In this document: piece by piece, positions 1 to 8,568 of the stretch | Position numbering within the stretch: the stretch's first letter is position 1 | Layout of the letters: every line of letters begins with the position of its first letter | Origin: Variovorax jilinensis | GTDB lineage: Bacteria > Pseudomonadota > Gammaproteobacteria > Burkholderiales > Burkholderiaceae_C | NCBI RefSeq assembly: GCF_030316885.1 | Contig: NZ_JASZYQ010000005.1 | Coordinates: forward strand, 368,703 to 432,702 | Length of the DNA: 64,000 bases | Direction: 5' to 3' | The notes under the pieces: generated by a model | Databases searched by the model: none | Told to the model about the DNA's origin: nothing | Seen by the model: the letters and a program-made list of their open reading frames with translations, nothing else | Position numbers and translations under genes: made by a program

Positions 1-599
1 GTGGTCGTGATCTCGGCCACCTTGCCGGTCCAGCCTGCCGTGGCCTTGATGCCGAACAGGTTGAAGCTGTTGCTGCCGTCGGCGTTGCGGATCTCGCTCC
101 GGCCCCAGCCGGTCTCGTGGCCGGCCTGGCCGATCATGAAGGCCGAGGGAATGCCCGAGGCCTGCGCCACGCGCTCGGCCGCCGCGCTGTGCCGGGCGAC
201 GAAGCCGCCCTGCGTCGCGCCGGGGTTCGACACCGAGGCGCCCGGCAGCGAGACGGTCGGCGTCGCACTGCGGGCGTTGCCGGTCATCTGCTGCGTGAGC
301 TGGCGCGTGATGGCCTCGGAGAGGCCGCCCGGCATGCCCGACAGCTGCACCGCGAACTGCTGGTCGAGCAGGTCGGTGCCGAGCTTCTCGCCGTCGCTGT
401 CCATCAGGCCCGACTTCGCGGTCGCCTCGCGCATGCTCTTGATCAGCTCGCGCATGAAGAGCGATTCGAACTGCCTGGCCGCTTCCTTGACGGCCTTCGG
501 ATCGCTGCCGCTCGCAGCGAGCTTGAGCACGTCGAGCGAGCGCGCGTCGGCCGCCAGCCCCTGGCTGCTCATGGTTGGCATCGAGGTCGGCAATGCCAT
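1..599 (-). CDS. flgJ: FlgJ, rod-capping protein and peptidoglycan hydrolase (C-terminus cut by window edge)
   Basis: FlgJ caps the growing flagellar rod in the periplasm and, in its C-terminal domain, cuts peptidoglycan so the rod can pass. About 199 codons are visible. Residues about 35-100 match the rod-binding domain. From about residue 140 the glucosaminidase/muramidase fold begins, with the motif QAGHETGWG whose Glu (about 162) fits the known catalytic acid. The start ATG overlaps the flgI stop (TGATG), so the two are probably translationally coupled. It is the last visible gene of the minus-strand flgBCDEFGHIJ series. The protein is the two-domain type of beta/gamma-proteobacteria. The rest, and perhaps flgK and flgL, would lie beyond coordinate 1. 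Confidence 0.93.
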   Translation of the reverse strand, partial: MALPTSMPTMSSQGLAADARSLDVLKLAASGSDPKAVKEAARQFESLFMRELIKSMREATAKSGLMDSDGEKLGTDLLDQQFAVQLSGMPGGLSEAITRQLTQQMTGNARSATPTVSLPGASVSNPGATQGGFVARHSAAAERVAQASGIPSAFMIGQAGHETGWGRSEIRNADGSNSFNLFGIKATAGWTGKVAEITT

Positions 600-1720
600 C
601 AGATCACCTCCAGCTCGGCATGCAGCGCGCCCGAGGCCTTGATCGCCTGCAGGATCGTCACCAGGTCCTGCGGCGTCGCGCCGAGCGCGTTGAGCGCCCT
701 GACCACGTCCGACAGCAGCGGTGCGTTAGGCACCTGGATCAGGATGCCGGGCTGCTGGTTGATCTGGATGCTGGCCTGCTCGGCGACCACGGTGCGGCCG
801 TTCGAGAACGGGCCGGGCTGGCTGATCACGGGCTGCGAATTGATGGTGATCGACAGGTTGCCGTGCGCGATGGCGCAGGGCCCGAGCGTGACCGCCTGGT
901 TGAGCACCACCGAACCCGTGCGCGCATTGAGCACCACGCGTGCCGCCGGCACCGGCTGCTCGAGCGTCAGTTCCTCGAGCTGCGCGATGAAGCTCACGCG
1001 CGCGTTGGCGTCGACCGGTGCCTGCACCTGCACGGTACGGCCGTCGAGCGCGCGCGCGATGCCGCCGCCGAGCCGGGTGTTGATCGCCTGCGCCACGCGG
1101 CGTGCGGTCTCGAAGTCGGCGGCGTTGAGCCCGAGGTTGACGCTGTCGCCCTCGTTCAGTGCGGTGGGCACCGCGCGCTCGACCTGGGCGCCGTTGGGAA
1201 TGCGGCCCGCACTGAGCTGGTTGATCTGGACCTTGCTGCCGGCCGCCGAGGCACCCGCGCCGCCGATCACGAGGTTGCCCTGCGCGAGCGCGTAGATCTC
1301 GCCGTCGGCACCGCGCAGCGGGGTCGCCACCAGCGTGCCGCCGCGCAGCGACTTCGAGTTGCCCATCGACGAGACGTTGATGTCGAGCGTCTGGCCGGGC
1401 TGGGCGAAGGCGGGCAGCGTGGCCGTGACGATCACGGCGGCCACGTTCTTGAGCTGCAGCTGCGAGGCCTGCGCCGGCGGCAGCGTGATGCCCAGCTGCT
1501 GGAGGTAGTTGGCGACGCTCTGCGTCGTGTAGGGCATCTGCGTGGTCTGGTCGCCGGTGCCGTCGAGGCCGACCACCAGGCCGTAGCCGGTCAGCTGGTT
1601 GGAGCGCACGCCCTGCACCGCGGCGACCTCCTTGATGCGCACCGCCTGCGCCGGCGCGCACACCGACAGCGCGAGCAGGAAGGCCGCGAGCAGGCGTCGG
1701 GACATGGATGGATGGTTCAT
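599..1720 (-). CDS. flgI: FlgI, flagellar P-ring protein
   Basis: FlgI polymerises into the P-ring around the rod in the peptidoglycan layer. The 373-residue product starts with a Sec signal peptide (hydrophobic core LLAAFLLALSVCAPAQA). The family hallmark follows: VRIKEVAAVQGVRSNQLTGYG and GLVVGLDGTGDQT. Length is normal for the family. An alternative Met five residues in (MSRRL) would give a more typical signal peptide, so the exact start is uncertain. It lies 2 bases after flgH and overlaps flgJ by one base, so all three should be on one transcript. Confidence 0.97.
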   Translation of the reverse strand: MNHPSMSRRLLAAFLLALSVCAPAQAVRIKEVAAVQGVRSNQLTGYGLVVGLDGTGDQTTQMPYTTQSVANYLQQLGITLPPAQASQLQLKNVAAVIVTATLPAFAQPGQTLDINVSSMGNSKSLRGGTLVATPLRGADGEIYALAQGNLVIGGAGASAAGSKVQINQLSAGRIPNGAQVERAVPTALNEGDSVNLGLNAADFETARRVAQAINTRLGGGIARALDGRTVQVQAPVDANARVSFIAQLEELTLEQPVPAARVVLNARTGSVVLNQAVTLGPCAIAHGNLSITINSQPVISQPGPFSNGRTVVAEQASIQINQQPGILIQVPNAPLLSDVVRALNALGATPQDLVTILQAIKASGALHAELEVI

Positions 1721-1722
1721 GG

Positions 1723-2502
1723 TCAGAAGGGCATCACGCTCATGAAGAAGCGGCCGAGCCAGGGCATGACCTGGGCCTCCTGCTGGGCACCGCGGCCGCG
1801 CGACTCGATGCGCACGTTGGCGACCTGCAGCGAATTGATCACGCTGCCGGCCTGGATCGCGCGCGGATCGATGGTTCCCGAGAAGCGCAGCACGTCGACG
1901 TTCTGATTGACGCCGATCTGCTTCTCGCCGGTCACGACGAGGTGGCCGTTGGGCAGCACGTCGACGACGGTGGTGGTGATCGAGCCCGAGAAGGTGTTGG
2001 CGCTCTCGGTGCCACCCGCACCTGCGAAGTTGTTGGCCGAAGTGGCGGCGGCACTGGCGCGGTTGAACGAGTTGGCCGACAGGAAGGGCAGCGCCGAGAC
2101 GCTGGAGCTCAGGCTGCTCTTCTTGTCGATGGTGGAAGTCGACTTCTGGGTGGCCGAGACGTTCTCCACGATCAGCACCGTCACCGTGTCGCCGACCATG
2201 TGCGCGCGCCGGTCCTCGAACAGCGGCCGGTAGGCGGCGGGACGGAAGAGGCTGCCCGTCGGCGCGCGCGGCGCGGCGGCCGGCACCGGCACGGCGGCCG
2301 GTGCGGTGGCGGGCATGTCGACCTGCGGCGAGTTGGCGATCGCGGTGCAGCCGGTGGTCAGGATCGAGATGGCGCCCGCCGCGGCAAGCGCAGCGAAGCC
2401 CGTCCGCGAGACACCGCGGAACCGGCTTCGCCGGGCCGCCGGTGTCGCCCCCGCGAGCGGGGAGGCGGCTGCACGAAGTGGGCAGGCAACGGGGGTGTTC
2501 AC
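1723..2502 (-). CDS. flgH: FlgH, flagellar L-ring lipoprotein
   Basis: FlgH forms the outer-membrane L-ring. The 259-residue product carries a lipobox ending TTGC, with lipidated Cys at about residue 52. Downstream is the conserved core [26 protein letters not shown], shown here in part as [14 protein letters not shown]. The start is GTG, overlapping the flgG stop as GTGA. This leaves about 33 residues of Arg/Ala-rich sequence before the hydrophobic signal core, longer than usual. A downstream start is possible, but no good in-frame ATG exists before the lipobox. Confidence 0.95.
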   Translation of the reverse strand: MNTPVACPLRAAASPLAGATPAARRSRFRGVSRTGFAALAAAGAISILTTGCTAIANSPQVDMPATAPAAVPVPAAAPRAPTGSLFRPAAYRPLFEDRRAHMVGDTVTVLIVENVSATQKSTSTIDKKSSLSSSVSALPFLSANSFNRASAAATSANNFAGAGGTESANTFSGSITTTVVDVLPNGHLVVTGEKQIGVNQNVDVLRFSGTIDPRAIQAGSVINSLQVANVRIESRGRGAQQEAQVMPWLGRFFMSVMPF

Positions 2503-3281
2503 AGCTGGGCCAGCTTTTGCAGCATCTGGTCGCTGGTCTGGATCGCCTTCGAGTTCATCTCGTAGGCGCGCTGGGTCTGGATCATCGAGACCAGCTCCTG
2601 AACCACGTTGACGTTCGAGGTCTCCAGGAAGCCCTGCATCACCGTGCCCAGGCCGTTGCTGCCCGCGGTGCCGCCGTTGGGCTGGCCCGAGGCCGCGGTC
2701 TCGGCGTAAAGGTTCTCGCCGCGCGGCTCGAGGCCGGCCGGATTGACGAAGTTGGCCAGTGCCAGCGTGCCGATGGTCTGCGGCGCGGTCTGGCCGCTCA
2801 CGGTGGCGGAGACCGTGCCGTCGGTCGCCACGCTGACGCTGGTGGCGCCGGCCGGAACCGTGATCCCGTTGGCGACCGGCAGGCCCGAGGAGGTCACGAG
2901 CCGGCCTTGCGAGTCGACCTGGAAGGAACCGTCGCGCGTGTAGCCGATGGTGCCGTCGGGCTGCGTCACCTGGAAGAAGCCGTTGCCCTTGATCGCGAGG
3001 TCGAGCTGGTTGTTGGTCTGCTGCATGCTGCCCTGGGCGAACGAGCGGCTGGTCGCCACCGTGCGCACGCCGAGGCCGACCTGCAGGCCGGTCGGCAGCT
3101 GCGACTGCTCGGTGCTGTTGGCACCGACCTGGCGCAGGTTCTGGTACATCAGGTCCTCGAAGACGGCCGTGGCGCGCTTGAAGCCGGTGGTGGAGACGTT
3201 GGCCAGGTTGTTCGAGATGACATCGAGCTGCGTCTGCTGCGCTTCCATGCCGGTCTTCGAGATCCAGAGCGAATTGATCAT
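2499..3281 (-). CDS. flgG: FlgG, distal rod protein
   Basis: FlgG builds the distal part of the rod. The 260-residue protein shows the N-terminal rod/hook motif [18 protein letters not shown], the central FlgG motif [21 protein letters not shown], and the C-terminal heptad region ending [18 protein letters not shown]. These ends form the coiled-coil core of axial proteins. Length equals that of enterobacterial FlgG. It lies 35 bases after flgF and overlaps flgH by four bases. Confidence 0.98.
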   Translation of the reverse strand: MINSLWISKTGMEAQQTQLDVISNNLANVSTTGFKRATAVFEDLMYQNLRQVGANSTEQSQLPTGLQVGLGVRTVATSRSFAQGSMQQTNNQLDLAIKGNGFFQVTQPDGTIGYTRDGSFQVDSQGRLVTSSGLPVANGITVPAGATSVSVATDGTVSATVSGQTAPQTIGTLALANFVNPAGLEPRGENLYAETAASGQPNGGTAGSNGLGTVMQGFLETSNVNVVQELVSMIQTQRAYEMNSKAIQTSDQMLQKLAQL

Positions 3282-3316
3282 GGCGATCCTTGGGGTGTGC
3301 TGAACGGTGGCGGGCC

Positions 3317-4054
3317 TCAGCCCACGGAAAGCAGTTGCGCGGCCGACTTGTCGGACGCCTCGGTGGAGGTGAGCAGGCGCATCTGGGCGTCGAACTGGCG
3401 CGCGGCGCCGATCATCCCGACCATGGTCTCGACCGCGTTGACGTTGGAGCCTTCGAGCGCGCCGGTCTCCAGGCGGGCCGTCGGGTCGCTCTCGATCGGC
3501 TGCTGCGAGACGGTGCGGAACAGGCCGTCCTCGCTGCGCTGCAGCCGGTCGTCGGGCTGCGGCGTGGCCAGCTTCAGGCGACCCACGGTCGACAGCGGCT
3601 GATCGCCGGTCTTCGCGGTCACCGTGCCGTCGCTGCCGATGGAGATGTCTGCGCCCTGCGGCACGTCGATCGGCGAGCCGCCGTCGGACAGCACCGCGAG
3701 CCCCGAGCTGTTGACCAGGGTCCCGGCGGGCGAGATCTGCAGCGCACCCGAGCGGCTGTAGGCCTCCGTGCCGTCGAGGCCCTGCACCGCGAGCCAGGCC
3801 TGGCCCTGCGCCTGCACGTCGAGGCTGCGGCCGGTGCGCTGCACCGCGCCCGGCGAGTTGTCGTAGCCCGCGGTCGCCTGCAGCGCGAATACGCGCGTGG
3901 TGGCGCCGTCGCCCTGGACCGGCACCGCCCGGAAGGTCGACAGCTCGGCCCGGAAGCCCTGCGTCGATGCGTTCGCGAGATTGTTCGCGAGCACCGCCTG
4001 GCGCTGGGCGGCCGCATTGGCGCCGCTCATCGCGGTGTAGATCAGGTGGTCCAT
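3317..4054 (-). CDS. flgF: FlgF, proximal rod protein
   Basis: FlgF is a rod subunit of the FlgG family, 245 residues long. It begins [19 protein letters not shown], followed by the rod motif [18 protein letters not shown], and has the typical [16 protein letters not shown] region near the C-terminus. FlgF proteins often start [12 protein letters not shown], which separates it from FlgG next door. It lies between flgE and flgG on the same strand, with short gaps of 22 and 35 bases. Confidence 0.96.
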   Translation of the reverse strand: MDHLIYTAMSGANAAAQRQAVLANNLANASTQGFRAELSTFRAVPVQGDGATTRVFALQATAGYDNSPGAVQRTGRSLDVQAQGQAWLAVQGLDGTEAYSRSGALQISPAGTLVNSSGLAVLSDGGSPIDVPQGADISIGSDGTVTAKTGDQPLSTVGRLKLATPQPDDRLQRSEDGLFRTVSQQPIESDPTARLETGALEGSNVNAVETMVGMIGAARQFDAQMRLLTSTEASDKSAAQLLSVG

Positions 4055-4076
4055 GGCGCGTCGGGACTGGCGGCGA

Positions 4077-5291
4077 TCAGCGCAGGTTGACCAGCGTCGA
4101 CATGACCTGGTCCTGGGTCTTGATGGTCTGGGCGTTGGCCTGGTAGGCGCGCTGGGTGGTCATCATGTTGACCAGCTCGGCCGTGAGGTCGACGTTCGAC
4201 GACTCGAGCGCGCCCGAGCGCACCTGCCCGAACGTGCCTTCGCCGGGAGCACCGCGCACCGGCTGACCCGATGCCGCGGTCTGCAGCCAGTAGCCCGATC
4301 CCGTGGGTGCCAGGCCCTGCACGTTGCGGAAGTTGACCAGCGCGATCTGGCCCGCTGCCTGCGTCTGGCCGTTTGAATAGGTGGCGGTGATGATGCCGCT
4401 GTCCTCGATCTTGATGCCGGTCAGCGAGCCCGAGGTGTAGCCGTCCTGCGAGAGATCGTTGACCGCGAAGCGCGAGTTGACCTGGGTCATCTTGCCGAGG
4501 TCGAGCGTCACCGGGAAGGTGGTCGCCGGATCGTTCGGCGAGGCCAGCGTCAGCGGCGGGATCGGGGTCGTCGGGTCGAGGCGTCCGTCGGTCAGGAAGT
4601 TGATCGTGAAGGGCGTCGAGGCGGCAGGGTCGCTGCCGTTGACGCTGGTGTGCACTTCCCAGCTGTTGTTGGCGATCTTGGTGAAGTAGAGCCCCACCGG
4701 AATCTCGAGCCCCTGCGGGTCGTAGGCGGTGAGCGAGGTGCCGTAGGTCTGCAGCGGCGTGGGCGGCACCGCGGTCGATGCCACCACGGCGCTGGCGTCC
4801 AGCGTGATGTCGGCGGTCATCTTCGAGGTCTGCTTCGCCGCGATCGGGGTGCCGGTCGGCAGCTGCATCGCCTGCACGCTGGAGCTGGTGCGCACGCCGC
4901 TGGGGTCGGTCGGGTAGCCCATGATCTGGGCGCCGCTGTTGGTGACGATGTTGCCGTCCTTGTCGAGCTTGAAATTGCCCGCCCGCGTATAGGCGCTGGA
5001 ACCGTCGGTCTGCCTGACCTGGAAGAAGCCCGAGCCGTTGATGGCCACGTCGAGGTCGTTGCCGGTGACCGACAGCGTGCCCTGCGAGAACTGCTGCGCC
5101 ACGGCAGCCACCTCGACGCCCAGGCCGACGTTGCTGCCGCCGAACGAGCCGGCCGAGCTGGCATAGATCTCGGCGAACTCGGCGCGCGAGGACTTCATGC
5201 CGGTGGTGCCGGAGTTCGCGATGTTGTTGCCGATCACGTCGAGGCTGCGGCTGGCCGCGTTGAGGCCGGAGAGGGCTTGCTCGAAACTCAT
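4077..5291 (-). CDS. flgE: FlgE, flagellar hook protein
   Basis: FlgE forms the hook, the universal joint of the flagellum. The 404-residue product starts MSFEQALSGLNAASRSLDV, with rod/hook motif GNNIANSGTTGMKSSRAEF. It carries the FlgE-specific central D2 beta domain (about residues 150-300) and ends LVNMMTTQRAYQANAQTIKT. The length is similar to enterobacterial FlgE. A Shine-Dalgarno-like AGGAG precedes the ATG. It follows flgD after a 36-base gap, as expected for a protein that assembles under the FlgD cap. Confidence 0.97.
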   Translation of the reverse strand: MSFEQALSGLNAASRSLDVIGNNIANSGTTGMKSSRAEFAEIYASSAGSFGGSNVGLGVEVAAVAQQFSQGTLSVTGNDLDVAINGSGFFQVRQTDGSSAYTRAGNFKLDKDGNIVTNSGAQIMGYPTDPSGVRTSSSVQAMQLPTGTPIAAKQTSKMTADITLDASAVVASTAVPPTPLQTYGTSLTAYDPQGLEIPVGLYFTKIANNSWEVHTSVNGSDPAASTPFTINFLTDGRLDPTTPIPPLTLASPNDPATTFPVTLDLGKMTQVNSRFAVNDLSQDGYTSGSLTGIKIEDSGIITATYSNGQTQAAGQIALVNFRNVQGLAPTGSGYWLQTAASGQPVRGAPGEGTFGQVRSGALESSNVDLTAELVNMMTTQRAYQANAQTIKTQDQVMSTLVNLR

Positions 5292-5327
5292 GGAGGTGCT
5301 CCTGGAAGATGGGGATCGATGTCGGTG

Positions 5328-6005
5328 TCAGAGAACGCTGTGGATCTGCGTGTAGGGCGTGGTGCCGGCGCCGAGCAGGGTCAGCGTGAGTCCGTCGGCA
5401 TTGCTGCCCACGGCCACGACCTGGTCGCGCATCAGCGAGGTGGTCGGGACCGCGCTGCCGTCGGCCGCCGTCGCGACCACCTTGAAGGTCAGCGAACTGC
5501 CGCTCGGGTAGCCCGAGGCGTCGAGGCTGAAGCCGTGCTGGCCGGCCTCGAGCGTGCCCAGCGACACCGTGTCGATGAGCTGGCCGCTGGCGGTCGAGAC
5601 CTGGACCTTCACTTCCTTGGCGGCGCCCGAAAGCTCGATTGCGCCGACCGCGGTCGTGCCGTCGATCGCCAGCGTGTTGCCCTCGGCCAGCACCTTGCGG
5701 CCGACCATGCTGCCGGCCTGCAGCATTTGCGAGGCGGCCTGCTGCGAGGCCATGTTCTTCATCGTCGCGTTGAGCGACTCGATGCCGGTGACCGTGTTGA
5801 TCTGCGCCATCTGCGTGGTCATCTGCGCGTTGTCCATCGGGTTCATCGGATCCTGGTTGTTCATCTGCGCGACGAGCAACTTGAGGAAGCGGTCCTGGAT
5901 CTCGGACGAGGTGCTGGCATCGGCCGCGGCCGCGGTGGCGCTCGAGCTGATGTTGTAGGTGCTGGTCGAACCGGCGATGCCGGCGGTGGCGCTGGTGGTG
6001 GTCAT
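5328..6005 (-). CDS. flgD: FlgD, hook-capping (hook assembly scaffold) protein
   Basis: FlgD caps the growing hook and guides FlgE assembly. The coding frame is open further upstream into flgC, but the start is placed at the ATG giving MTTTSATAGIAG, 225 residues, which matches family length. The FlgD hallmark is present: QDRFLKLLVAQMNNQDPMNP followed by NAQMTTQMAQINTVTGIE. The C-terminal half has the Tudor/Fn-like fold pattern with ASGYPSGSSLTFKVVA. It lies 14 bases after flgC. Confidence 0.96.
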   Translation of the reverse strand: MTTTSATAGIAGSTSTYNISSSATAAAADASTSSEIQDRFLKLLVAQMNNQDPMNPMDNAQMTTQMAQINTVTGIESLNATMKNMASQQAASQMLQAGSMVGRKVLAEGNTLAIDGTTAVGAIELSGAAKEVKVQVSTASGQLIDTVSLGTLEAGQHGFSLDASGYPSGSSLTFKVVATAADGSAVPTTSLMRDQVVAVGSNADGLTLTLLGAGTTPYTQIHSVL

Positions 6006-6019
6006 GGGGTCTTCCGCTG

Positions 6020-6430
6020 TCACTGCCCGATCTGCAGCGTCTTGAGCAGCAGGTTCTTGGCGGTGTTCATCACTTCGATGTTGTTCTGGTAGGAGCGCGA
6101 GGCCGAGATCATGTTGACCATCTCCTCCACCGTGTTGACGTTGGAATGGGTCACGTAGCCCTCGGCGTCGGCAGCCGGGTTGGCCGGCTCGTGCACCCGG
6201 CGACCCGGCGTCTGGTCCTCGGTCACCGAGTCGACGCGCACGCCGGAGTCGGTGCCGCTGCCGTAGGGCACGGTCTGGAACACCACCTGGCGCGCCTTGT
6301 AGGGCTGGCCGTCGGGACCCGCCACCGCATCCGCATTGGCCAGGTTGCTGGCCACCACGTTGAGGCGCTGCGATTGCGCGCTGACCGCGCTGCCGGCGAT
6401 GCCGAAGATCGAGAACATCGACATGTTCAT
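6020..6430 (-). CDS. flgC: FlgC, proximal rod protein
   Basis: FlgC is one of the small rod subunits. The 136-residue product has the N-terminal motif [20 protein letters not shown], the FlgC-specific [15 protein letters not shown], and C-terminal [18 protein letters not shown]. Normal length. Its ATG overlaps the flgB stop by four bases (ATGA), indicating coupled translation. Confidence 0.97.
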   Translation of the reverse strand: MNMSMFSIFGIAGSAVSAQSQRLNVVASNLANADAVAGPDGQPYKARQVVFQTVPYGSGTDSGVRVDSVTEDQTPGRRVHEPANPAADAEGYVTHSNVNTVEEMVNMISASRSYQNNIEVMNTAKNLLLKTLQIGQ

Positions 6431-6858
6431 TGCCCCTGGATGGCCGAGAGCATGGTCTTGCCCTGGCCGTTGATGAAGCGCAGCGTGGCCTCGTAGCGCA
6501 CGGCGTTGTCCGCGAAGGCGGCGCGCTCGCGGTCCAGGTCGACGCTGTTGCCGTCGACGCTGGGCTGGGTCTGCACCGTGTAGCCCAGACCGGCCTCGCT
6601 GCCGGCGGCGCCGGCCAGCGGGATGTGGCCGCCGGTGCGGCCGCCATCTGCGGCGCTGTGCGCCATCGGCAGCGGGGCGCCCTGCGCGCCCGGGCCGCCG
6701 CTGGCGTTGCGCAGGGCGTCCGCGAAGTCGAAGTCGCGGGCCGCGAAGCCCGGCGTGTCGGCGTTGGCGATGTTGCCGGCTATCACGCGCTGGCGGTCTG
6801 CGCGCAGCACCAGCGCCTTCGCATGGAAGTCCAGTGAGTTCGTCAGGTTGTCCAGCAT
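6427..6858 (-). CDS. flgB: FlgB, proximal rod protein
   Basis: FlgB is the first gene of the minus-strand flgB-J operon and a rod subunit. The 143-residue product has [24 protein letters not shown], typical of FlgB, shown here as [17 protein letters not shown]. It ends [18 protein letters not shown]. Normal length. A promoter for the whole flg operon should lie in the 175 bases separating it from the divergent flgA. Confidence 0.97.
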   Translation of the reverse strand: MLDNLTNSLDFHAKALVLRADRQRVIAGNIANADTPGFAARDFDFADALRNASGGPGAQGAPLPMAHSAADGGRTGGHIPLAGAAGSEAGLGYTVQTQPSVDGNSVDLDRERAAFADNAVRYEATLRFINGQGKTMLSAIQGQ

Positions 6859-7033
6859 GCGGGGCCTCGGGTTGAAGGGAGTGGCAGGCCGTTTCGGGCC
6901 GTGGGGAAATTCTGGAACCTGGCGCCGTGCCGGAAGCGTCGATGAAGGGGGGGATTCGCGGCCTGTTCGGCGCTTTGTGCGGCGGCTGGCTGCCTATATT
7001 TCAGTCGCGGCGCTGTTGCCGCCAAGGCGCAAC
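6859..7033. promoter_or_regulatory. Divergent flgB / flgA control region
   Basis: This 175-base gap separates the two start codons and must hold promoters for both the rod-hook operon (minus) and flgA (plus). A TATATT near 7004 is a possible -10 element for flgA. I could not find a convincing -35 partner or a FlhDC box by eye, so only the regional call is supported. Confidence 0.45.
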
Positions 7034-7783
7034 ATGGCCCCTCCCTTTTCCTTCTTGCGTCGGCAGTGGCCGGCGCTGGCGCTGCTCATTGCGTCGCTCG
7101 CCGGCGGCGCACGCGCGCAGCAGGCGCCTTCGCAGGGCACCGAAGTGGCGCCCGGATTCGTGGCCGCGACCCAGCAATGGCTGGACGATGCGGTCGCCCG
7201 ATCCCAGTCGGCATCCGCCCTGCCTCTGCGCATGGAGGTCAGCGTCGGTGCGCTCGACAGCCGGCTGCGGCTGGCGCCCTGCGGCCACGTCGAACCCTAC
7301 GTGCCGGTGGGTCTCAGGCTGTGGGGCCGCACGCGCCTGGGACTGCGCTGCACCGACGGCAGCGTGCGCTGGAACGTGTTCCTGCCGGTCACCGTGAAGG
7401 CCTGGGGCCCGGCCTGGGTGCTGCGCGACAACGTGGTCGCCGGCACGGTGCTGACGGCGGCCGATGCGGTCGAGGCCGAGGCCGACTGGGCGGCCGACCC
7501 GTCGCCGGTGGTGGCGGACCCGGGCCAGTGGGTCGGCCAGACGGCCTCGCGCTCGCTGGCCGCCGGGCAGCCGCTGCGGCAATCCATGGTCAAGCCGGCC
7601 CAGGTGTTCCCCGCCGGGGCGCAGGTCAGGGTGGTTGCGCAGGGCGCCGGCTTCGAGGTCAGCGCCGACGCCCAGGCGCTGACGCCGGGCGTCGTCGGGC
7701 AGCCCGTCCGACTGCGGATGGACAGTGGCCGCATGACCACCGGCGTCGTGCAGGACGGCCGCACCGTCCGGCTGGCGATGTAG
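7034..7783 (+). CDS. flgA: FlgA, P-ring assembly chaperone
   Basis: FlgA is a periplasmic chaperone for FlgI. The frame is open far upstream, but the ATG at 7034 gives a proper Sec signal peptide (MAPPFSFLRRQWPALALLIA, ending ARA/QQ) and a 249-residue protein. The C-terminal half is the SAF domain typical of FlgA: RDNVVAGTVLTAADAVEAEA, then AGQPLRQSMVKPAQVFPAGA and the final VRLRMDSGRMTTGVVQDGRT region. It is transcribed away from flgB, the usual beta/gamma arrangement, and is followed by flgM and flgN. Confidence 0.95.
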   Translation: MAPPFSFLRRQWPALALLIASLAGGARAQQAPSQGTEVAPGFVAATQQWLDDAVARSQSASALPLRMEVSVGALDSRLRLAPCGHVEPYVPVGLRLWGRTRLGLRCTDGSVRWNVFLPVTVKAWGPAWVLRDNVVAGTVLTAADAVEAEADWAADPSPVVADPGQWVGQTASRSLAAGQPLRQSMVKPAQVFPAGAQVRVVAQGAGFEVSADAQALTPGVVGQPVRLRMDSGRMTTGVVQDGRTVRLAM

Positions 7784-7801
7784 GCGGCGGCAAAAAAAGC
7801 C

Positions 7802-7828
7802 TCAAGTTCCGATTTCCGATGCCGAAAT
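7802..7828 (+). promoter_or_regulatory. Sigma-28 (FliA) promoter for flgM
   Basis: TCAAGTTC, 11 bases, then GCCGAAAT. This is close to the known FliA consensus TAAAGTTT-N11-GCCGATAA with exact spacing, and lies 44 bases before the flgM ATG. In Salmonella flgM also has its own class 3 promoter, so position and role agree. Confidence 0.75.
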
Positions 7829-7871
7829 GACAGCAACGATGCTCCTGTTGCAGGAGCGCTGGAGTTGAAAC

Positions 7872-8177
7872 ATGAAGATCCAAGCATTGAGCGAAGCCGC
7901 ACTGGCGGCGACCCAGGCAGCCACCCGCAGCGGGCGCGGCGGTGAGGCGGCCGGTACGCCGGGCGCGACATCGGCGGCCGACGCCGGCACGCCCGTCACG
8001 GTCTCGGCTGCCGCTCGCTCGCTCGACGCGGCCTCGGCCGGCAGCGGCATCGACGGCGCCAAGGTGGCTGCCGTCAAGGCGGCCATCGCCAATGGAACCT
8101 TCACCGTGGACGCTGGCGCGATCGCCGACAAGATGCTGTCCAACGCCCAGGAAATGCTGACCCGCGTCAGGAACTGA
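7872..8177 (+). CDS. flgM: FlgM, anti-sigma-28 factor
   Basis: FlgM binds FliA and holds it inactive until the hook is complete, when FlgM is exported. The 101-residue product has a disordered Ala/Gly-rich N-terminal half. The C-terminal sigma-binding region is VSAAARSLDAASAGSGIDGA, then KVAAVKAAIANGTFTVDAGA and IADKMLSNAQEML. That pattern (V..iK..I..G.f.vda..IA..ml) defines the family. It sits between flgA and flgN, with its own FliA-type promoter, so it should be made from both class 2 and class 3 transcripts. Confidence 0.93.
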   Translation: MKIQALSEAALAATQAATRSGRGGEAAGTPGATSAADAGTPVTVSAAARSLDAASAGSGIDGAKVAAVKAAIANGTFTVDAGAIADKMLSNAQEMLTRVRN

Positions 8178-8181
8178 CCTC

Positions 8182-8514
8182 ATGCCCGATACCCGCTACA
8201 CCGCCGAAACCCTGTTGCTGACGGTCGAGCAGGCGCTCGATGTCGTCGATGCCGGCCTCCTGGCTGCCGATCCCGCCGAACTGCCCCGCGCCAGCAACCG
8301 GCTGCGCGACGTCACGCTGGCCTTCTCCCGTGCGCTCGAGGCGGCGCTGTCGGCCGAGGTCTTCGACCACGCCTTCCGCCGCCGGGTCGAGGCCGTGGCG
8401 CAGCGCCTGGCGACTCAGCGCCAGAGCATCGCGCGCCGCAATGTCGGGGTGGAGCGCGCGCTGGCCTCGATCTTCAGGGCGCCGGTGGATGCGACCTACG
8501 CGCGGCCGGCCTGA
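8182..8514 (+). CDS. flgN: FlgN-like flagellar export chaperone
   Basis: FlgN is the cytoplasmic chaperone for the hook-filament junction proteins FlgK and FlgL. The 110-residue product is short and almost entirely helical, with no clear motif. The call rests mainly on length, helical character, and position 4 bases after flgM, the standard flgM-flgN order. Sequence similarity alone would be weak for this rapidly diverging family. Confidence 0.75.
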   Translation: MPDTRYTAETLLLTVEQALDVVDAGLLAADPAELPRASNRLRDVTLAFSRALEAALSAEVFDHAFRRRVEAVAQRLATQRQSIARRNVGVERALASIFRAPVDATYARPA

Positions 8515-8568
8515 GAGGTCGATGTGGGCCGCGCGCCGGCGCGACTGAGCGCTTCTTTGTCTTCCTAG

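Noticed and set aside
117..1906. Long plus-strand open frames over flgI and flgJ
   Set aside because: They are antisense to conserved flagellar genes and lack recognisable domains.
6006..6647. N-terminal extension of flgD through flgC
   Set aside because: The frame is open but would overlap the whole of flgC; the FlgD family begins near the ATG at 6005.
8530..8545. GC-rich palindrome between flgN and the RsbRD-type kinase as terminator
   Set aside because: Short GCGCGCCGGCGCG stem with no T run; such palindromes are common at this GC content.
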